Source of the DNA: Eopsaltria australis
Taxonomy: Eukaryota > Chordata > Aves > Passeriformes > Petroicidae
Reading direction: 5' to 3'
NCBI GenBank assembly: GCA_034509425.1
Contig: JAVTVJ010000014.1
Span: 62,001-126,000 of the forward strand
DNA length: 64,000 nucleotides
Positions 36,040 to 47,208 of this stretch are shown one piece after another. Numbering within the stretch: the stretch's first letter is position 1; each line of letters begins with the position of its first letter. The notes beneath the pieces were generated by a model. It made no database searches and was not told the DNA's origin. It saw only the letters and a program-made list of their open reading frames with translations. A program made the position numbers and the translations under genes.

Positions 36040-36330
36040 AAGCATTTATTAGTTCTTAGTCTTAAAACATTTAAAACAAAGTTTTTACACTTAAAATACT
36101 ATTAAAAGCAAAACAAAATTAAAATCACTCTTTGACATGATTGTGAGATAAGACTAAGTTAGTAAATAGATGTTGTATGAGACAATAAAATAATTGAAAC
36201 CACTCCTCATAAACAATTTCTTTATTTAAAATCATATCAATTGCTTATATAAAAAGTATAAGAAAATATATCGAAATCTTAGTCGTTAAAAATGTAAATG
36301 CAGTCAAGAAAGTAAAAATGCTAAGGCTTT
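36040..36330. other. Strongly AT-rich block
   Basis: About 290 bases of mostly A and T without a repeat unit, containing several TTAAAA and AATAAA strings. No open frame of note. It could be a matrix-attachment-type region; nothing more is visible. Confidence 0.4.
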
Positions 36331-37021
36331 ATCTGAGGCTTCAGATGAATTAGTTTTGCAATGTTTAGTGCTTTTAGAGCCTCTAGAGCAATATTCATTT
36401 GCCTGAGCACTTTTGTTATAGCAGAAGTCTGTAGATTGTAGACCTTCTTGTGTTGGATGTTTTGTTCAAATTACAGTAAACGAGGAGTAATGATTAGCAA
36501 GTGGCTTGTTGGAATTACTGCACGGCTTTCTAGAGAAGCTGTAATTTGTAAATGAGGCTTGTGAATATGGGAATGGACCCAGTCTCAACTGTACTCCTGT
36601 AATTAGTCTGCAGAAGTGCACGTTGTGATGCAGCATAGCCCAAATCAGTGTGTTTTGCCTGTCTTGCTTTCTTTTGTCTTCCTGGTGATTGGAAGAGGCT
36701 CAGGTAAAACTTATGTTGATGGTAGGGCACAGAGCATTGTATTTGATTACTGGCAGCTTATAATTGTGCAGAAGCATACTTTTTTTTCCCCTGAAGGTGA
36801 GTGATGTATTTGGGGAATAAAAGCTACATTAGAAGCTTGCAGCTGAGAGTGCCTACATTCAAGAAACAATCAGTGCAGCAGCTGATAGGCCTTGCCCCAG
36901 CTTGTGTATGGGTTACTGACCACAGATGCTTGGCTCTTGATGGCATGATGAATGGATCCTGTCTGTCATCAAATCTTGGGTGGGGTTAATAGTATCCAAA
37001 AAAGAAAAAAAATTACACATC

Positions 37022-37042
37022 CTAATAGAGTAGTTCTATTAG
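37022..37042. repeat. Inverted repeat with 8-bp perfect arms
   Basis: CTAATAGA, five-base loop GTAGT, then TCTATTAG, followed by AATTAGATAGG. Confidence 0.75.
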
Positions 37043-40000
37043 TAATTAGATAGGAATTAAGTTGTTAAACAGTTATTAAAAATTTGTAGGAATATCTGCC
37101 AGGTCTGCTACCATCATGGATGGGAATCAGGCCTCCAGTACTGTAAGGAAAAATCTGTGATCTCCTGCATATATATCATCTCAGTCTCAATTTACTAACT
37201 TCCCTTTCTCAATTTAATAAGCTCCCTTACAGCAGTCCAAACAAGTTTAGTATTCTCTGGAGCCCTTTCTGTATATGACAGCCATACAAAATGCAGACCC
37301 TGACAACAGAGAGGGTTTCCTTCCTGCTCGGGGGAGGGGCTGCCTTCTTCACACTGCACAAAGTTGAATCAGGAGTGGGAATACAAGAGAGGAAATCTAT
37401 AGGGCAGTTTAATGGTAAATGCTGACTTGAAGCAGCATCCACATTATTTCTTAGAACTGAAGGATGGTCTCCAGAAAATGTTCCATCCTGCTGCTATAAA
37501 TTCACCTTAATGAGCCACAAACAACAGGTTGCCAAGGGTGGTTGTGACTGATTGCTGACAAAGTTGTGGTTGCTGCGGCTGGCCAGGCTCCTGCTGGCAA
37601 AAGACATAATATGTATTGCTACAGGTCATGTAATGGTAAATGAACACTTACTGCCTCCGTGGCAAGTGGATTGATTATTGTGTCCACCTCCAAACAGGTC
37701 TGCCTTTGTTTTACAAGTAAATATATTTGCTCCTGCTGTGCTGAAGTCAAAAGATGAGCTCAGATACACGGAGCTCAAAGCATTCGTGATGTGTACAGGA
37801 GCTTGTTTCAACTTTTACAAAATGGCCTGTCATGTACATGTATATAAACAAATGATTGTGTGTTAATGTACATTATTTTTTCTTGCAAATATAATTTCAT
37901 TTTTCATGGGTCAATGTGCCTAGAATGTTGATATAAGATAAAAGACAATATTTGATTGCTAGGCACTGGCTTCACACCATAACCTGTGGTCTGATAAAAA
38001 GGTCTCTATTGATAAATACTGTTCTTAATACATTTTAACTTTCTTAGTATACTTGGAAAAAAGAGAACTGCAAGAAAGCTTACTTTACAAAATTTTCAGT
38101 TTGGCCCCCAACATGTGCAGATCTTGTTTTAACTGAAATGCAACGTCCATTGCCAAAAATGGGAGTCTGAGTATTTCCACAAGGATTGGTCACTGCTGTG
38201 CAACCAGAAAGGAAGGAAGGATGCTGTCACCTGAGAGCATGGCCAGTGAGATTCCTGGGCTGTGGGGGGGACAGACGTGCTCTGCTACCACTCAGTCTGA
38301 TTTGGGGAATAAACCACCTGAAATAATGATTAATCCTTCACTGTTTTAAATATAGGTGGTAATTGACTCTCTAGCTATAGCCAGTTTAGGATGTGGGCTG
38401 GTGAAGTTCAAGGCACAGTTCTGCTTGGTTTGGCACCTTTGTCTCAGGTATCTGCTTAGGCTACCAGTCAGTCAACTGTTCTACGAAAGCACTTCTGCAA
38501 CATTCTCAAGGCTTTCATCTTTCTTCCAACACAGAATGGAAAATATTTTCCAACTCTCAAATGAAATACAGTTCTTGTTTTTGTGCCAGCCACAACTGTA
38601 ACTCCTGGCAAGAGTCAGTTTGGACTCTAGTCAGCACCAGGATCAGGGAGGAGAGAGAAATGTCCTAAAGCTTGATCTGCCACCCATCTCCAGAGCTGCG
38701 TCAGGCATGCTGGGACCTAAGCCCTGCATGTGTTGTGCATGTGCTCCCCTTAATTAATTCTGACAGGGGGCTGAGAGATAACATGCTCTGATCAAAAGAT
38801 TTTCTTAGAACACGGTGGGGCTTTTTTTTCCAGTTAAAGGCATTAGTACATATCCTTCACATGTTTATCCCTATACATATTTACATAAATCTGATATGTA
38901 TCCTGTGAATCCAAATATTTTTGCAGGTCGTGTCTTTGAGCAGCTTGCAATGAGGCATTTTTTGGAGTTTTTTTTTGGCTCTCTCTAGAAATTCTTGCTC
39001 AGGATTCTACATGTTCTCATACACTAACATGGGGCATATTTGCCATGTGCAAAATTGGGCTGAGGTGCTTATACTATGGTGAAAATGACCTAGCACTGAA
39101 TTATCAGAGGTGTATAAGGAGCTGATGCCGGTGCTGTGTCACTGGAAAGCAATTTTTCTCCAGAAATTGTCTGCCAAGTGATTCTTAAATTGTGTTAGGT
39201 AAGAACCAGGAGCTACATCTAACTTCTTAGATTTAATTGCTTTTAGAAGTATTTCTAATATGGAGCAACTCTGTCTTGTAGGAAACTGGTAGTAAATTAT
39301 GTGGGGGAGTGGCAACTCAAACAAACCAGGGCAACCTTTAGAACAAAGCAAAATAAATGCTTGCCTGGATCTGTGTCAGTGGGAGGCCACTATGACCCCA
39401 CAGCAGTTAATTTGTTTAGCATGGTGCTGCTGTTATGCTAATTAGGTATTTCTTGAACCGAAAGACTGTCAGCTCAAAGTTTCTGAACTTTCTTTCTCTT
39501 AAGAAAAAAAAATAAAGGAAAAGGCACATGAAAGTTTCTTGCAAGTGCATAATTCTAGGCTGCCTGTGCCTTTCTCTGTGCTTGGCTTTTGCAGCCACTC
39601 CAAAGCTCATTTTCTTTTTTAATAAAACCACTCCAGTAGCACTAGGTCAATCTCAAAAGCACAAAATTAACAGAACTGTATTAAATTATAGGAGTTTCAA
39701 TGCTTAAAAGAAATGGACAGTTTTGCTGAGGATGGGCCTCTGCTTGCAAGCTGCATGTTCTTCAGAGAGGTGAGGGAGCCCACTGACTTTTCAAACCTGT
39801 AGGATAACAGGTTATGGGGTTGACATCTACTGTCAAAACATTATTAGGACAGTCCAAAGATCAAGGAGTAAAATGCCTTGTTCTTGATTTTTTATTCCCA
39901 TCAAATATTTCTATCATATCCAGGTAGTTTTGGGGGATTTTTTCATGTTCTACTGCTGAACTTTCTGCTTCTCCTTCTGTATCACACTTAAAAGACTGCT

Positions 40001-42324
40001 AAGCACGAACCACTCCAGTATGACAGTTTGGAGGGTTTTTTGTATTAGCACTCTAAAAAGGAATTGCTTTCAAGTTACCTTTAGTCTCAGCGCTGGTAGA
40101 ATTGTGCCAGTTTGCATTCAGAATGTCAAACTCTAGTTGTTGGCAATGATAAATCTTCATGCCTGGTTCAGGCTGTTACAGGCAGTGTGCCTTCTTGCAG
40201 ACATCCAGTTCAGGTGCAGCTGAATTTGCCTTTGTTCTTCCATGCTGAAAGTTCCAGTTTGGTTCTATGAGCCTCCGTTTCAGGCCACGTTCAGTCAGTG
40301 TTGCACTTTATGTTCACAAGGAAGACACAAAACTGCAGTTGGGTTTTGAAGTGGTGTAAATCTGGAGCAGTGAGACTGATTTAGCTTTTTACCCTTGCAT
40401 GGGGTAAAGCCAGCTCTCAGTTCTTGTTTGAGAGACTCCTCTGCCTCAGTCTGCTGTCTTACAGTGCTGCCTTGGATGTCTAAAATGGCTTTAGTAGCTT
40501 CATACCAGTTGGGCCTTGTAAGAACCACTTTTGAGCTGATGAATTTTAATTTATGTAAAGGACTTGGCCATGAGAAAAATTCCCCTCCATAAGATGCACT
40601 GGCAACCATCAATTGCCCTTCCCGTTGGAGGCAAGTGTGAGGCAAAAGTGAAACTGAGCAAGACTGCACTAGTAGTAATTACCTAGGTGCTTGTTTAACC
40701 AGGCAGCAAGTAATGAAGTCAGGAACTGTAATGTCACATCAACTACATTACCTCATTTTCTTTTCTTGCAGACACAGGGAGGTTAAAAATAATGAGCCTG
40801 TCTGCCTCTCCCCATACCCCTGAGCACATTGAATCACAAGCACCTTCTTTCTAAAACAAATTTATTTCTTGCCTGCCTCCTTCCCAACAAAGACTGGCCT
40901 GTGATGAATACCAGACTTCACAGCATATTTGTCAAAGTGGTACACCTGTGAGGGTTCCAGCATAAGATAAATTTTGGCAGGCCAAGGGAGTAGAGGGAGG
41001 TACCAGGCAAGGAATAAATCTTTGTGTGTTACACCAGACTGTGAATGAGCGTTCTCCTCCTAAGAATTGCTCCTCTGACAAGTTATGATAAATTACGCTC
41101 TTTGTTGATACCTTCATCGTGTTATTTATGGCTCGTTAATTGAACCAAAAAGGAGACTTGTAGCACAGCAGGGGGATCGTACAATACGTTTCCACTAGGC
41201 TGGAACCTGAACCAAAGAACAAAAAAGGGGAGGAAAAAGGTAAAGTAATATATGCATATGTGTACTCTTCCCTGAAAAGAACTGGCTGCTGTAAGAGATC
41301 AGTTCAGGACTGTAGCAACTGCTCTCAGTCCTCTCAGAAACATCCCTGTTCAGCCCTCCTGCATCTCCCAGTTAAAAGCCTAGATGTTTGTCTTGTGTTT
41401 CCACCTTTAATCCTTGTATCCGTGCTGCTCTGTGCATTGCTGAAGTGTGGGTTATCAATCCCACGTGAAGGCAAGCATCTCGCCTGTGTTTCTGAACTTG
41501 CCCATTCCTTGCTTCCCAAACAGCAATTTCCCCTGCTTTTTCCTAGTCCTCTCTTTCCTGGAGTGACATTCTGATAACACAGTGGGTGAAAAAGAAGGAT
41601 GCTAGTGTGGCCCCACGAAAGTATCACATTTGTACAGCAACACAAAATTCTGTTCTTTTGGGGCAATATATGCCTTCTTCAGAAACACACTCATTTGGGG
41701 AACCTTCCAGCTCTGCCAGTGCTAAGGGCAAGGTCTTGTTACCAAACATCCTATTGTGGCAGCATAGGGCGGGCATTTTCTCTGAGGAGGAGTATTGTAA
41801 ACAGGAAAGGGAGAGGTACAGGATCTGAGCAGGTGGCTCTCTACACTTGTTGTGCAAGAGTTGTCTGCAGGAAATATAGCTTTAAGTCATTGTGGGGGAT
41901 GATAAAAGAGAAAACAAAATCTTCAGTGGATAAATACTGAGGCAGGCAGGCTTGTTTCTGTGAAGAATTATAGATTTGATGCAGAATCTGTAATGGTTCT
42001 AACAAACTCTGTCCTGAAAGAAAATTAAGTAAACTGACGCCTGAGAGTATCTACCATGCATGAGTATTTTGAGGAAAAAACAGAATGCTCCAAGAAAGGA
42101 ACATGTTTTCCTATCAAAGGGTTTTGAGATAATCTTTCAGCTCCTTGCTGGAGAAAACCATTAGAAATTCTCACATTTCCTTGGCAGTATGAGCAGCATC
42201 ATTTATGGATTTGCTGTTGGGGCTCCTCTCAAAGGAGCCAGGTCCTTCTGTAGTGCCAAGGTTGAGAGTTAAAATAGTGCGTGACAGGTCCCTCGTTAGT
42301 AGGGGCTAGAAGAAGGAGTAGTTG

Positions 42325-42435
42325 GGCTGGGTGTCAAGAGATCTGAGATTCACTCTGGCAGTGTTCCTTAATCAGCTTTGTAGATCCAGTCAAACTTCTT
42401 GAACCTCACAGCTTTGGTGTGTGTCTTTTTTCAGG
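42325..42435 (+). mobile_element. MIR-like SINE relic (degraded)
   Basis: GAGATTCACTCTGGCAGTG, CTTAATCAGCTTTGT, AGTCAAACTTCTTGAACCTC and TTTTTTCAGGTGTGAAAT follow the MIR order (CGGCTCTGCCACTTACTAGC, GTGTGACCTTGGGCAAGT, CACTTAACCTC, CAGTTTCCTCATCTGTAAAAT) with heavy substitution. Confidence 0.45.
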
Positions 42436-42589
42436 TGTGAAATAAAGCTTTACTTTTGCCTTAGCTAGAGACTGAGCAAGTGGTTTGGCAGGGATAGAAT
42501 TTAACCAGGTAATGAAAATTAAGTCTTCTGATAGCTTTCCAGTCTCTCAAGTGAAATATAAGTGCAGTGTCTTTATGTTTCCCTTTAAG

Positions 42590-42667
42590 GATTTCCTGGT
42601 GCAGGGGCAGCCTCTCCTGTGTGCCATTCTGTCAGTGGGGATCACACTGTATTTTGCCAAGCTCTTG
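42590..42667 (+). CDS. Candidate exon A: splice-bounded, hydrophobic segment
   Basis: TTTATGTTTCCCTTTAAG before 42590 is a fair acceptor and CTCTTG|GTAAGTGATG after 42667 is a perfect donor. The 78 bp are open in all three frames. At phase 0/0 they encode 26 residues that include LLCAILSVGITLYFAKLL, a stretch with the length and hydrophobicity of a membrane helix ending in a lysine. This is the first of four such segments on the plus strand (42590, 43522, 44647, 45446). Because all frames are open, the coding frame is not proven; a non-coding transcript or chance is possible. The family is not recognised. Confidence 0.25.
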
Positions 42668-43521
42668 GTAAGTGATGCCTGTTCCTGTGTATGCAGCTCC
42701 CCACTGCTGCCCCTTGGAAGACTGGTCATGTCCCTGAGTGGAGAAGTGGCCTCTGTGGCTGGGCCTGGAATGTCCAGTGTCTGTGGTTTCCACATGAGCC
42801 TCCATGCTGTGTGTGCAGCCTGTGGGCAGTGCTGTTTGCTGTTGGCTGCAGGGCTCCGCTGTGGCAGGGTCGGTGCTGGAACTGCACAGGAGCTGGGCTG
42901 TGGCTCACTGGAGGGTACCAGAGCTCTGCATTGAGTATGGAAACAGGACGACAGCTTGTGGTGGTGAGGGCCTCACAGCCCGCTGGCACTTCTGCTCCCA
43001 GCAAAGCCCACTCTTCTCTCCAGGGCTGTGGATGAGAGCAGCATAAGCACTGCCCCGTTCCTCTCTGCTGTTTGTGCACAGTGTTGCTAAAAGAGTTAAA
43101 GCAGTGTAGTGGCACTGTGCGTGTGGAGGCGCTGGGAATACTCTATTTATAGCTCTGCTCTCCGTTAGCTCCAGGGAATTGTCGCCTGTGTGCTGCAGAA
43201 GCGGCCTCAGAGCACACTCCAGGTGCGGGTGGGTGCAGCAGCCAGGTTGTCATCCCCCCGCCCCGGGTGTGTCCTGGTGACCTGTGGGGTGTGGAGCCTC
43301 CCGGGCAGCGGCGTGGCCGGGGGTGGCAGTGCCTGCAGGGCAGCTGCCATGAGGGGCTCACTCCTGTCTGCAGGTCTGCCCAGGAACAGATGCTGCTCTT
43401 TCATTTCCCTGGAGGTCTTTAATGCCTTCTCTTCGAGGTGATGTAAAAGCAATATGATTTGGCTTGTAATCATAACAAAGATGAAATTGTAAGGGGTTTT
43501 TTTGCTGTCATTTGTATCTAG

Positions 43522-43604
43522 AGAATGGGGTCATTACGAGCAAGGGAGCATCAGACCCAAAATACAAGGTCGTTTGCTGTTTCAAATGGCAGCCCAGCCC
43601 CATG
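43522..43604 (+). CDS. Candidate exon B: splice-bounded segment
   Basis: The acceptor GTTTTTTTGCTGTCATTTGTATCTAG (the tract spans 43495-43521) and the donor CCCCATG|GTAAGTGG frame 83 bp with no stop in any frame. Continuing exon A at phase 0 it begins RMGSLRAREHQTQNTRSFAV and leaves at phase 2. In another frame it begins NGVITSKGASDPKYKVVCCF and would leave at phase 0, which would join candidate exon D without a stop. I cannot choose between these. No homologue is recognised. Confidence 0.25.
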
Positions 43605-44646
43605 GTAAGTGGTAGCAGTCTCTGTTGGTTACTTTCCTGTGCCTAATTCCTCAGGAAAGTCACTGAGGCCAATAAGGATATCACCATAACTCCTGGTCTG
43701 AAAGCGTTTCAGATGTGTTACCAGGGTCCTCCCCCTGCCCTAGTCCCCAGAGCACCCCACAGCAAGGGAAAACCCTGAGGGAAAACTTGCACACACCAGT
43801 TTGCTTGGGTTTGCCACCTTATAGAGCAGGAGTTCCACACTGGATAGGTTACATGCTTAAATACTGAAAAATGTTTTTACATTCTGTTCTGAGCTGAAAT
43901 GTAATCTGGCAGCCTGATAAACTGGTTTCTCGGGGATCTGTCCAGTGCTGGAAGCATCCTGCTGCCTTCTCACTTACCCTGCCTCTTCTGTTCCTTTGTG
44001 TAGCAACTCCAATGTGAGTGTTGCCTACAGGCCTTTTTATGTGTTTCACACCAGAGGCTGTATTGCCAAAATATTAGCAGCTACTTCTGGAGGCAGGAAA
44101 TGGAAACTTGCAGGTTGAGTGGGAGCAAGGAGAAGGAAACCACCCAGGTAGGAAAAGTCTAAGAGAAATAAAGTAAGTAGGAAAAAAGTTTGCTGCAGGC
44201 TAGTTTCAACCATCACTTCTGGAAACAGCTGTAACTAGCATCCAGTTCTACTGAAGTAGAGCAGAACAACCTCCAGCACAGCATCCTGCTCTTTCTTCTC
44301 CATCTTTTGGTTGGGAGCTTGTTGCTCAGGAAGATCTTGGTTTCCAGTTTGTAGTTGTACCCTTCCTATAGCATTATCTCCCCAGCCAGCTGGCTTTTGT
44401 TTTCAGTTACAACAGTGTGTGATTTATTTTTTTTACAGTATCAAACAAATTGAGCATTCTAAGTTTTCACTGACAGATCATCTTTCCCACCTCTTAATTT
44501 TTGATTAAAAACTACTTGTAATAACATAGGCCACATTACTAGCACAATAAACAGGTTCCTGAATGAGGGGCTTTCACTTAAATAGCCTTGTGGAGCTGCT
44601 GTTTCCTTACCACTCCTGCAGTCTTCCCTGACTGTCAGTTTTCCAG

Positions 44647-44715
44647 GATTTTGACTGAGTACACTCATTTTGCCTCACTGCTGCAACCATTGGTATACAT
44701 TTGCAGCATGTCATG
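44647..44715 (+). CDS. Candidate exon C: splice-bounded segment
   Basis: GTCTTCCCTGACTGTCAG plus TTTTCCAG (ending 44646) is a strong acceptor; GTCATG|GTGAGTGG is a strong donor. The 69 bp are open only in the frame needing two bases from the previous exon, ILTEYTHFASLLQPLVYICS, and leave at phase 2. This agrees with candidate exon B read from exon A. A second acceptor-like TTTGCAG at 44700-44706 inside could shorten it to 9 bp. Confidence 0.22.
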
Positions 44716-45445
44716 GTGAGTGGGGTAGAACACCTGTATGAGATGAGGAGCTGCAGTGAAATAATTCTGGTTTAATACTGCATTCCAGTTAACTTATGCC
44801 AGCTATTTTTCCATCCTTACTGATGAGACTCAAAGTTCACACACGCTATCTTGTCTTTGTTCATAATAGGCAGACTTTGAGAATACTTTGTTGTTCGCTA
44901 TGAATTTTCCGCCCTGAGATGGTTGTGAATTTTCCAGTTTTTAGCTTTTATTTTTATTGATCATATTATTGGCGTACTTGAATTGATATTCTGCATACTT
45001 GCATGTGCCCAGTGCTTCATTTCCAGATGTTCCTACAAAGGCTTAACCATCTCAGCATGCGAAGACAGCACCATCTCTTGGGCTTCAAATACTCTAACCC
45101 TGGGAGACGCTCCCCTGAATTAACTCTCTCAATTGAGACCACAAACTGCAAACTGAAGATTACTGGGGAGAGACAGTTTACAGAATTTATGTAGCCTGAT
45201 AGGCCCTTTAATTCCTGGACCACTTTTACGAAAATGAGGCAGCTACTGCAGTGACATGTCTGTGTCTCAGATATTGAAGCTGCTTTTTCTCACAGCTACC
45301 TCTGTGTTCTTGTGTCTGTGGCACAAGTAGAAACCAAGCACTGTGTGGTAATGAATGTAGCAGAAGGAAGGGTGGTGTTTTCAAATCTAGCAATTGAAGT
45401 CTAAAATGAAAATAATTTTTCTTTTTATCCACTAAAATTCTACAG

Positions 45446-45527
45446 TGGAGGGGTAACATTTGGACAGCTGTGTCATCCTTGATAACAAATGTGAGCAGAA
45501 TCAGCAACTTTAATCAGCTCATGGGAG
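45446..45527 (+). CDS. Candidate exon D: splice-bounded segment
   Basis: The acceptor TTTTTATCCACTAAAATTCTACAG (ending 45445) and the donor TGGGAG|GTAAGTGCC frame 82 bp. At phase 0 it is open throughout and begins WRGNIWTAVSSLITNVSRIS. In the frame that would follow exons A-B-C it meets TGA after 12 codons. So either C is not in the same transcript as D, or translation ends here. It is the last candidate before CpG island 2 at 46.5 kb. Confidence 0.25.
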
Positions 45528-45529
45528 GT

Positions 45530-46490
45530 AAGTGCCGCCCACACCACAAAATATTGGCTTTGGTCTCTGGCTTTCTGCACTGTTGTTCCTTGTTGATTAC
45601 AAACCTAAAGGAGGAGGGAAAAACAACCTCCAAGTCACTCTTACATAATACTTTGTTTTGTGAGGGTTCCACTAATCATGTCAATTCTGAGCCTCTAGTT
45701 TTTGATAATTACATTGGAAATGCCCAGTTTGTACACAGTAATTCCAACTATAATTACTATGAAATTATATAACTACAAATTACCCTGTCATGTGGATGGA
45801 CTAAATAAGCATGTACAGTACCTGCTCTGTGATAACAAATTAGAATTACATGGTTGGTTAACTAGCAGAAATACGAAATTTTTGAAGTGGCCAAGCTGGC
45901 TAGTTACGTGAAGAGAAAGTGTCGGATTTTCTTTCCAGTGCTTGGTTGGATTTCAAAATAGTAGATTATTTATTTCCTGATATTTCTTTATGTGGAAAAA
46001 ACAAAGAGCTATGGTTTGGGGTTTGTTTTTACTGGACACTTATATTGCATTTAATCGTTTGCTTGGTTACTGCCAGTTGCTGTGTTTGTTCTCCTGGGTG
46101 CTGGCTGCTGCCTGTGGGACATTGCTGGTTTGATTTGGGGTTTTTTAGGGATTTCTAACTTAATGTGTTAGAAAAAGATTGCTTTGCCTCTTTTTTTTTT
46201 TTTTTTTTTGGTTTTTTTTTTTTTTTTTTAATCAGAGAGCATTTTTTTTTCATTTTCTGCAAAAAGAACCGTTGATTGATAAAAGAGCTGTAGAGATTAT
46301 TTACAGGTGCAACCTTTTCCTTTCATTAGCTTTCATTTGAGGAAGGGGAAAATAATTTCTGAAACTCATACACTTGACAAAACAGGCTCTTCATTGTGTC
46401 ACAACCTCTTTTCAAAACATCCGTACTGTAGTTTTTTCTTACAGACAAAATAGAAATAACGTCGGTTTTAGTTGCTCTTAACCTCTGCCA
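45530..46490. other. Gap before CpG island 2, with T-rich tracts
   Basis: Ordinary AT-rich sequence, then T19 (46191-46209), GG and T18 (46212-46229), and a T9 run at 46242-46250. An acceptor-like GTTTTTTCTTACAG ends at 46444; the sequence after it stays open for about 35 codons into the CpG island in one frame (DKIEITSVLVALNLCHDL). The only donor nearby, CTG|GTGGGG, is poor. Confidence 0.5.
46191..46250 (+). repeat. Compound poly-T tract
   Basis: T19, GG, T18, a 12-base interruption, then T9. It lies about 250 bases left of CpG island 2. Likely variable in length and error-prone in assemblies. Confidence 0.9.
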
Positions 46491-46496
46491 TGACCT

Positions 46497-46990
46497 GGTG
46501 GGGAAGAAAGGCGCGACTGGAGGCCGGAGATGGCAGTGCCGGGTCACTTGAGAGCCTTGCTGCTCCGGCATTGTGGCAGCCCCAAAGGGAGCAGCCCCTG
46601 CGAGGGGCTTGTGCTGCTCGCCCTGCGAGCAGAGGGGTCACGGCGCCGAGCCGGGGCCGCGCAGCTCCGTGCGCCGGGTGTGCTTTTGTAATCCCACAGA
46701 AACAAAGGTACAATTACAAAAGGCTTCTGCGTTTCGGCGGGCAGAGTCTGGAGGAGGGAGGCGGGGGACACGCAGCCCCCAGAGCCGTGCGGGCTCCGCG
46801 GCGGAGACGAGCCCGGCCCGCTGCCGGCCGGCCGCTCTGCCGGCGGTGGCCGCCAGGTGGCAGCACGGAGAAGGCGCAGGCAGCGCCGCTGGCCCGTGGC
46901 CGCGCTCGGGGCGCTTTGGGCAGGAGCGCAGCGCTGCGGGTGGGCTTCATCGTCTGACCGGGCCTCTGGCTGCAGCCCGTCTGCGGGAGA
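46497..46990. promoter_or_regulatory. CpG island 2, probable promoter
   Basis: About 490 bases of strongly GC-rich, CpG-dense sequence with sharp edges, lying between AT-rich DNA on both sides. No TATA box. It contains the strongest CTCF motif of the window (46847-46865). Long open frames cross it on both strands (161 and 211 codons plus, 78 codons minus). Their peptides are alanine/arginine/glycine/proline-rich, as expected from GC-rich DNA, so they are not called as genes. If it promotes leftward transcription, the candidate exons A-D are on the wrong strand. If rightward, the first exon would lie in or just after it; donors such as GCGG|GTGGGC near 46940 are only weak. Confidence 0.7.
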
Positions 46991-47208
46991 CCCTCAGCCG
47001 TCTCTCTAATGCGCTCGTCTCGTTTTTATTGAATTGTTTTAATCTTAGAGTATTAAGTAATCAAGCCAATGAAAATAGTATCTCTCAGCACCTGAAGTTC
47101 TTTTATCGAAACTTAGAACTTCTACCAGTGGTAACTGAAACTTCATGCAAAAGTCTGGGCAACTGTGCTTTGAATCTGCCGGAGTTGCTGGGAGAAATGT
47201 GTAACTGA
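46573..47208 (+). other. 211-codon open frame across CpG island 2, probably not coding
   Basis: The longest open frame of the window. It starts in the island (MAAPKGAAPARGLCCSPCEQ) and continues about 220 bases past its right edge into AT-rich DNA, to a stop at 47208. The island part is compositionally explained. The right part (LSNALVSFLLNCFNLRVLSN and onward) is open in ordinary DNA, which is mildly unusual. No domain is recognised and no splice site is needed, so an intronless short gene cannot be excluded. Confidence 0.15.
46847..46865 (+). promoter_or_regulatory. CTCF-type binding motif (strong)
   Basis: TGGCCGCCAGGTGGCAGCA fits the vertebrate CTCF consensus (TGGCCACCAGGGGGCGCTA type; core CCASYAGRKGGCRSY) at essentially all core positions. 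Forward orientation. Confidence 0.7.

Larger units (their letters stand above)
26970..42560. other. Non-coding block with enhancer-like AT-rich stretches
   Basis: No supported gene. It contains AT-rich blocks at 28780-28960 and 36040-36330, the CCCTCC minisatellite at 29429-29607, inverted repeats at 30084-30106 and 37022-37042, a (CTT)n tract at 32372-32394, a 17-bp duplication at 32753-32786, a T/G-rich tract at 32817-32898 and a MIR-like relic at 42325-42435. An isolated strong acceptor at 40771 is followed by 26 open codons and a stop. A 124-codon minus-strand frame at 40295-40669 lacks good splice borders. Confidence 0.55.

Noticed and set aside
40295..40669. 124-codon minus-strand open frame
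   Set aside because: Reasonable amino-acid mix, but no polypyrimidine tract before it, no good donor at its end, and an opposing frame overlaps it.
40741..40855. Strong acceptor TTTTCTTTTCTTGCAG followed by 26 open codons and a stop
   Set aside because: It could be a terminal exon, but the segment is short, has no polyadenylation signal close by, and the peptide is unrecognised.
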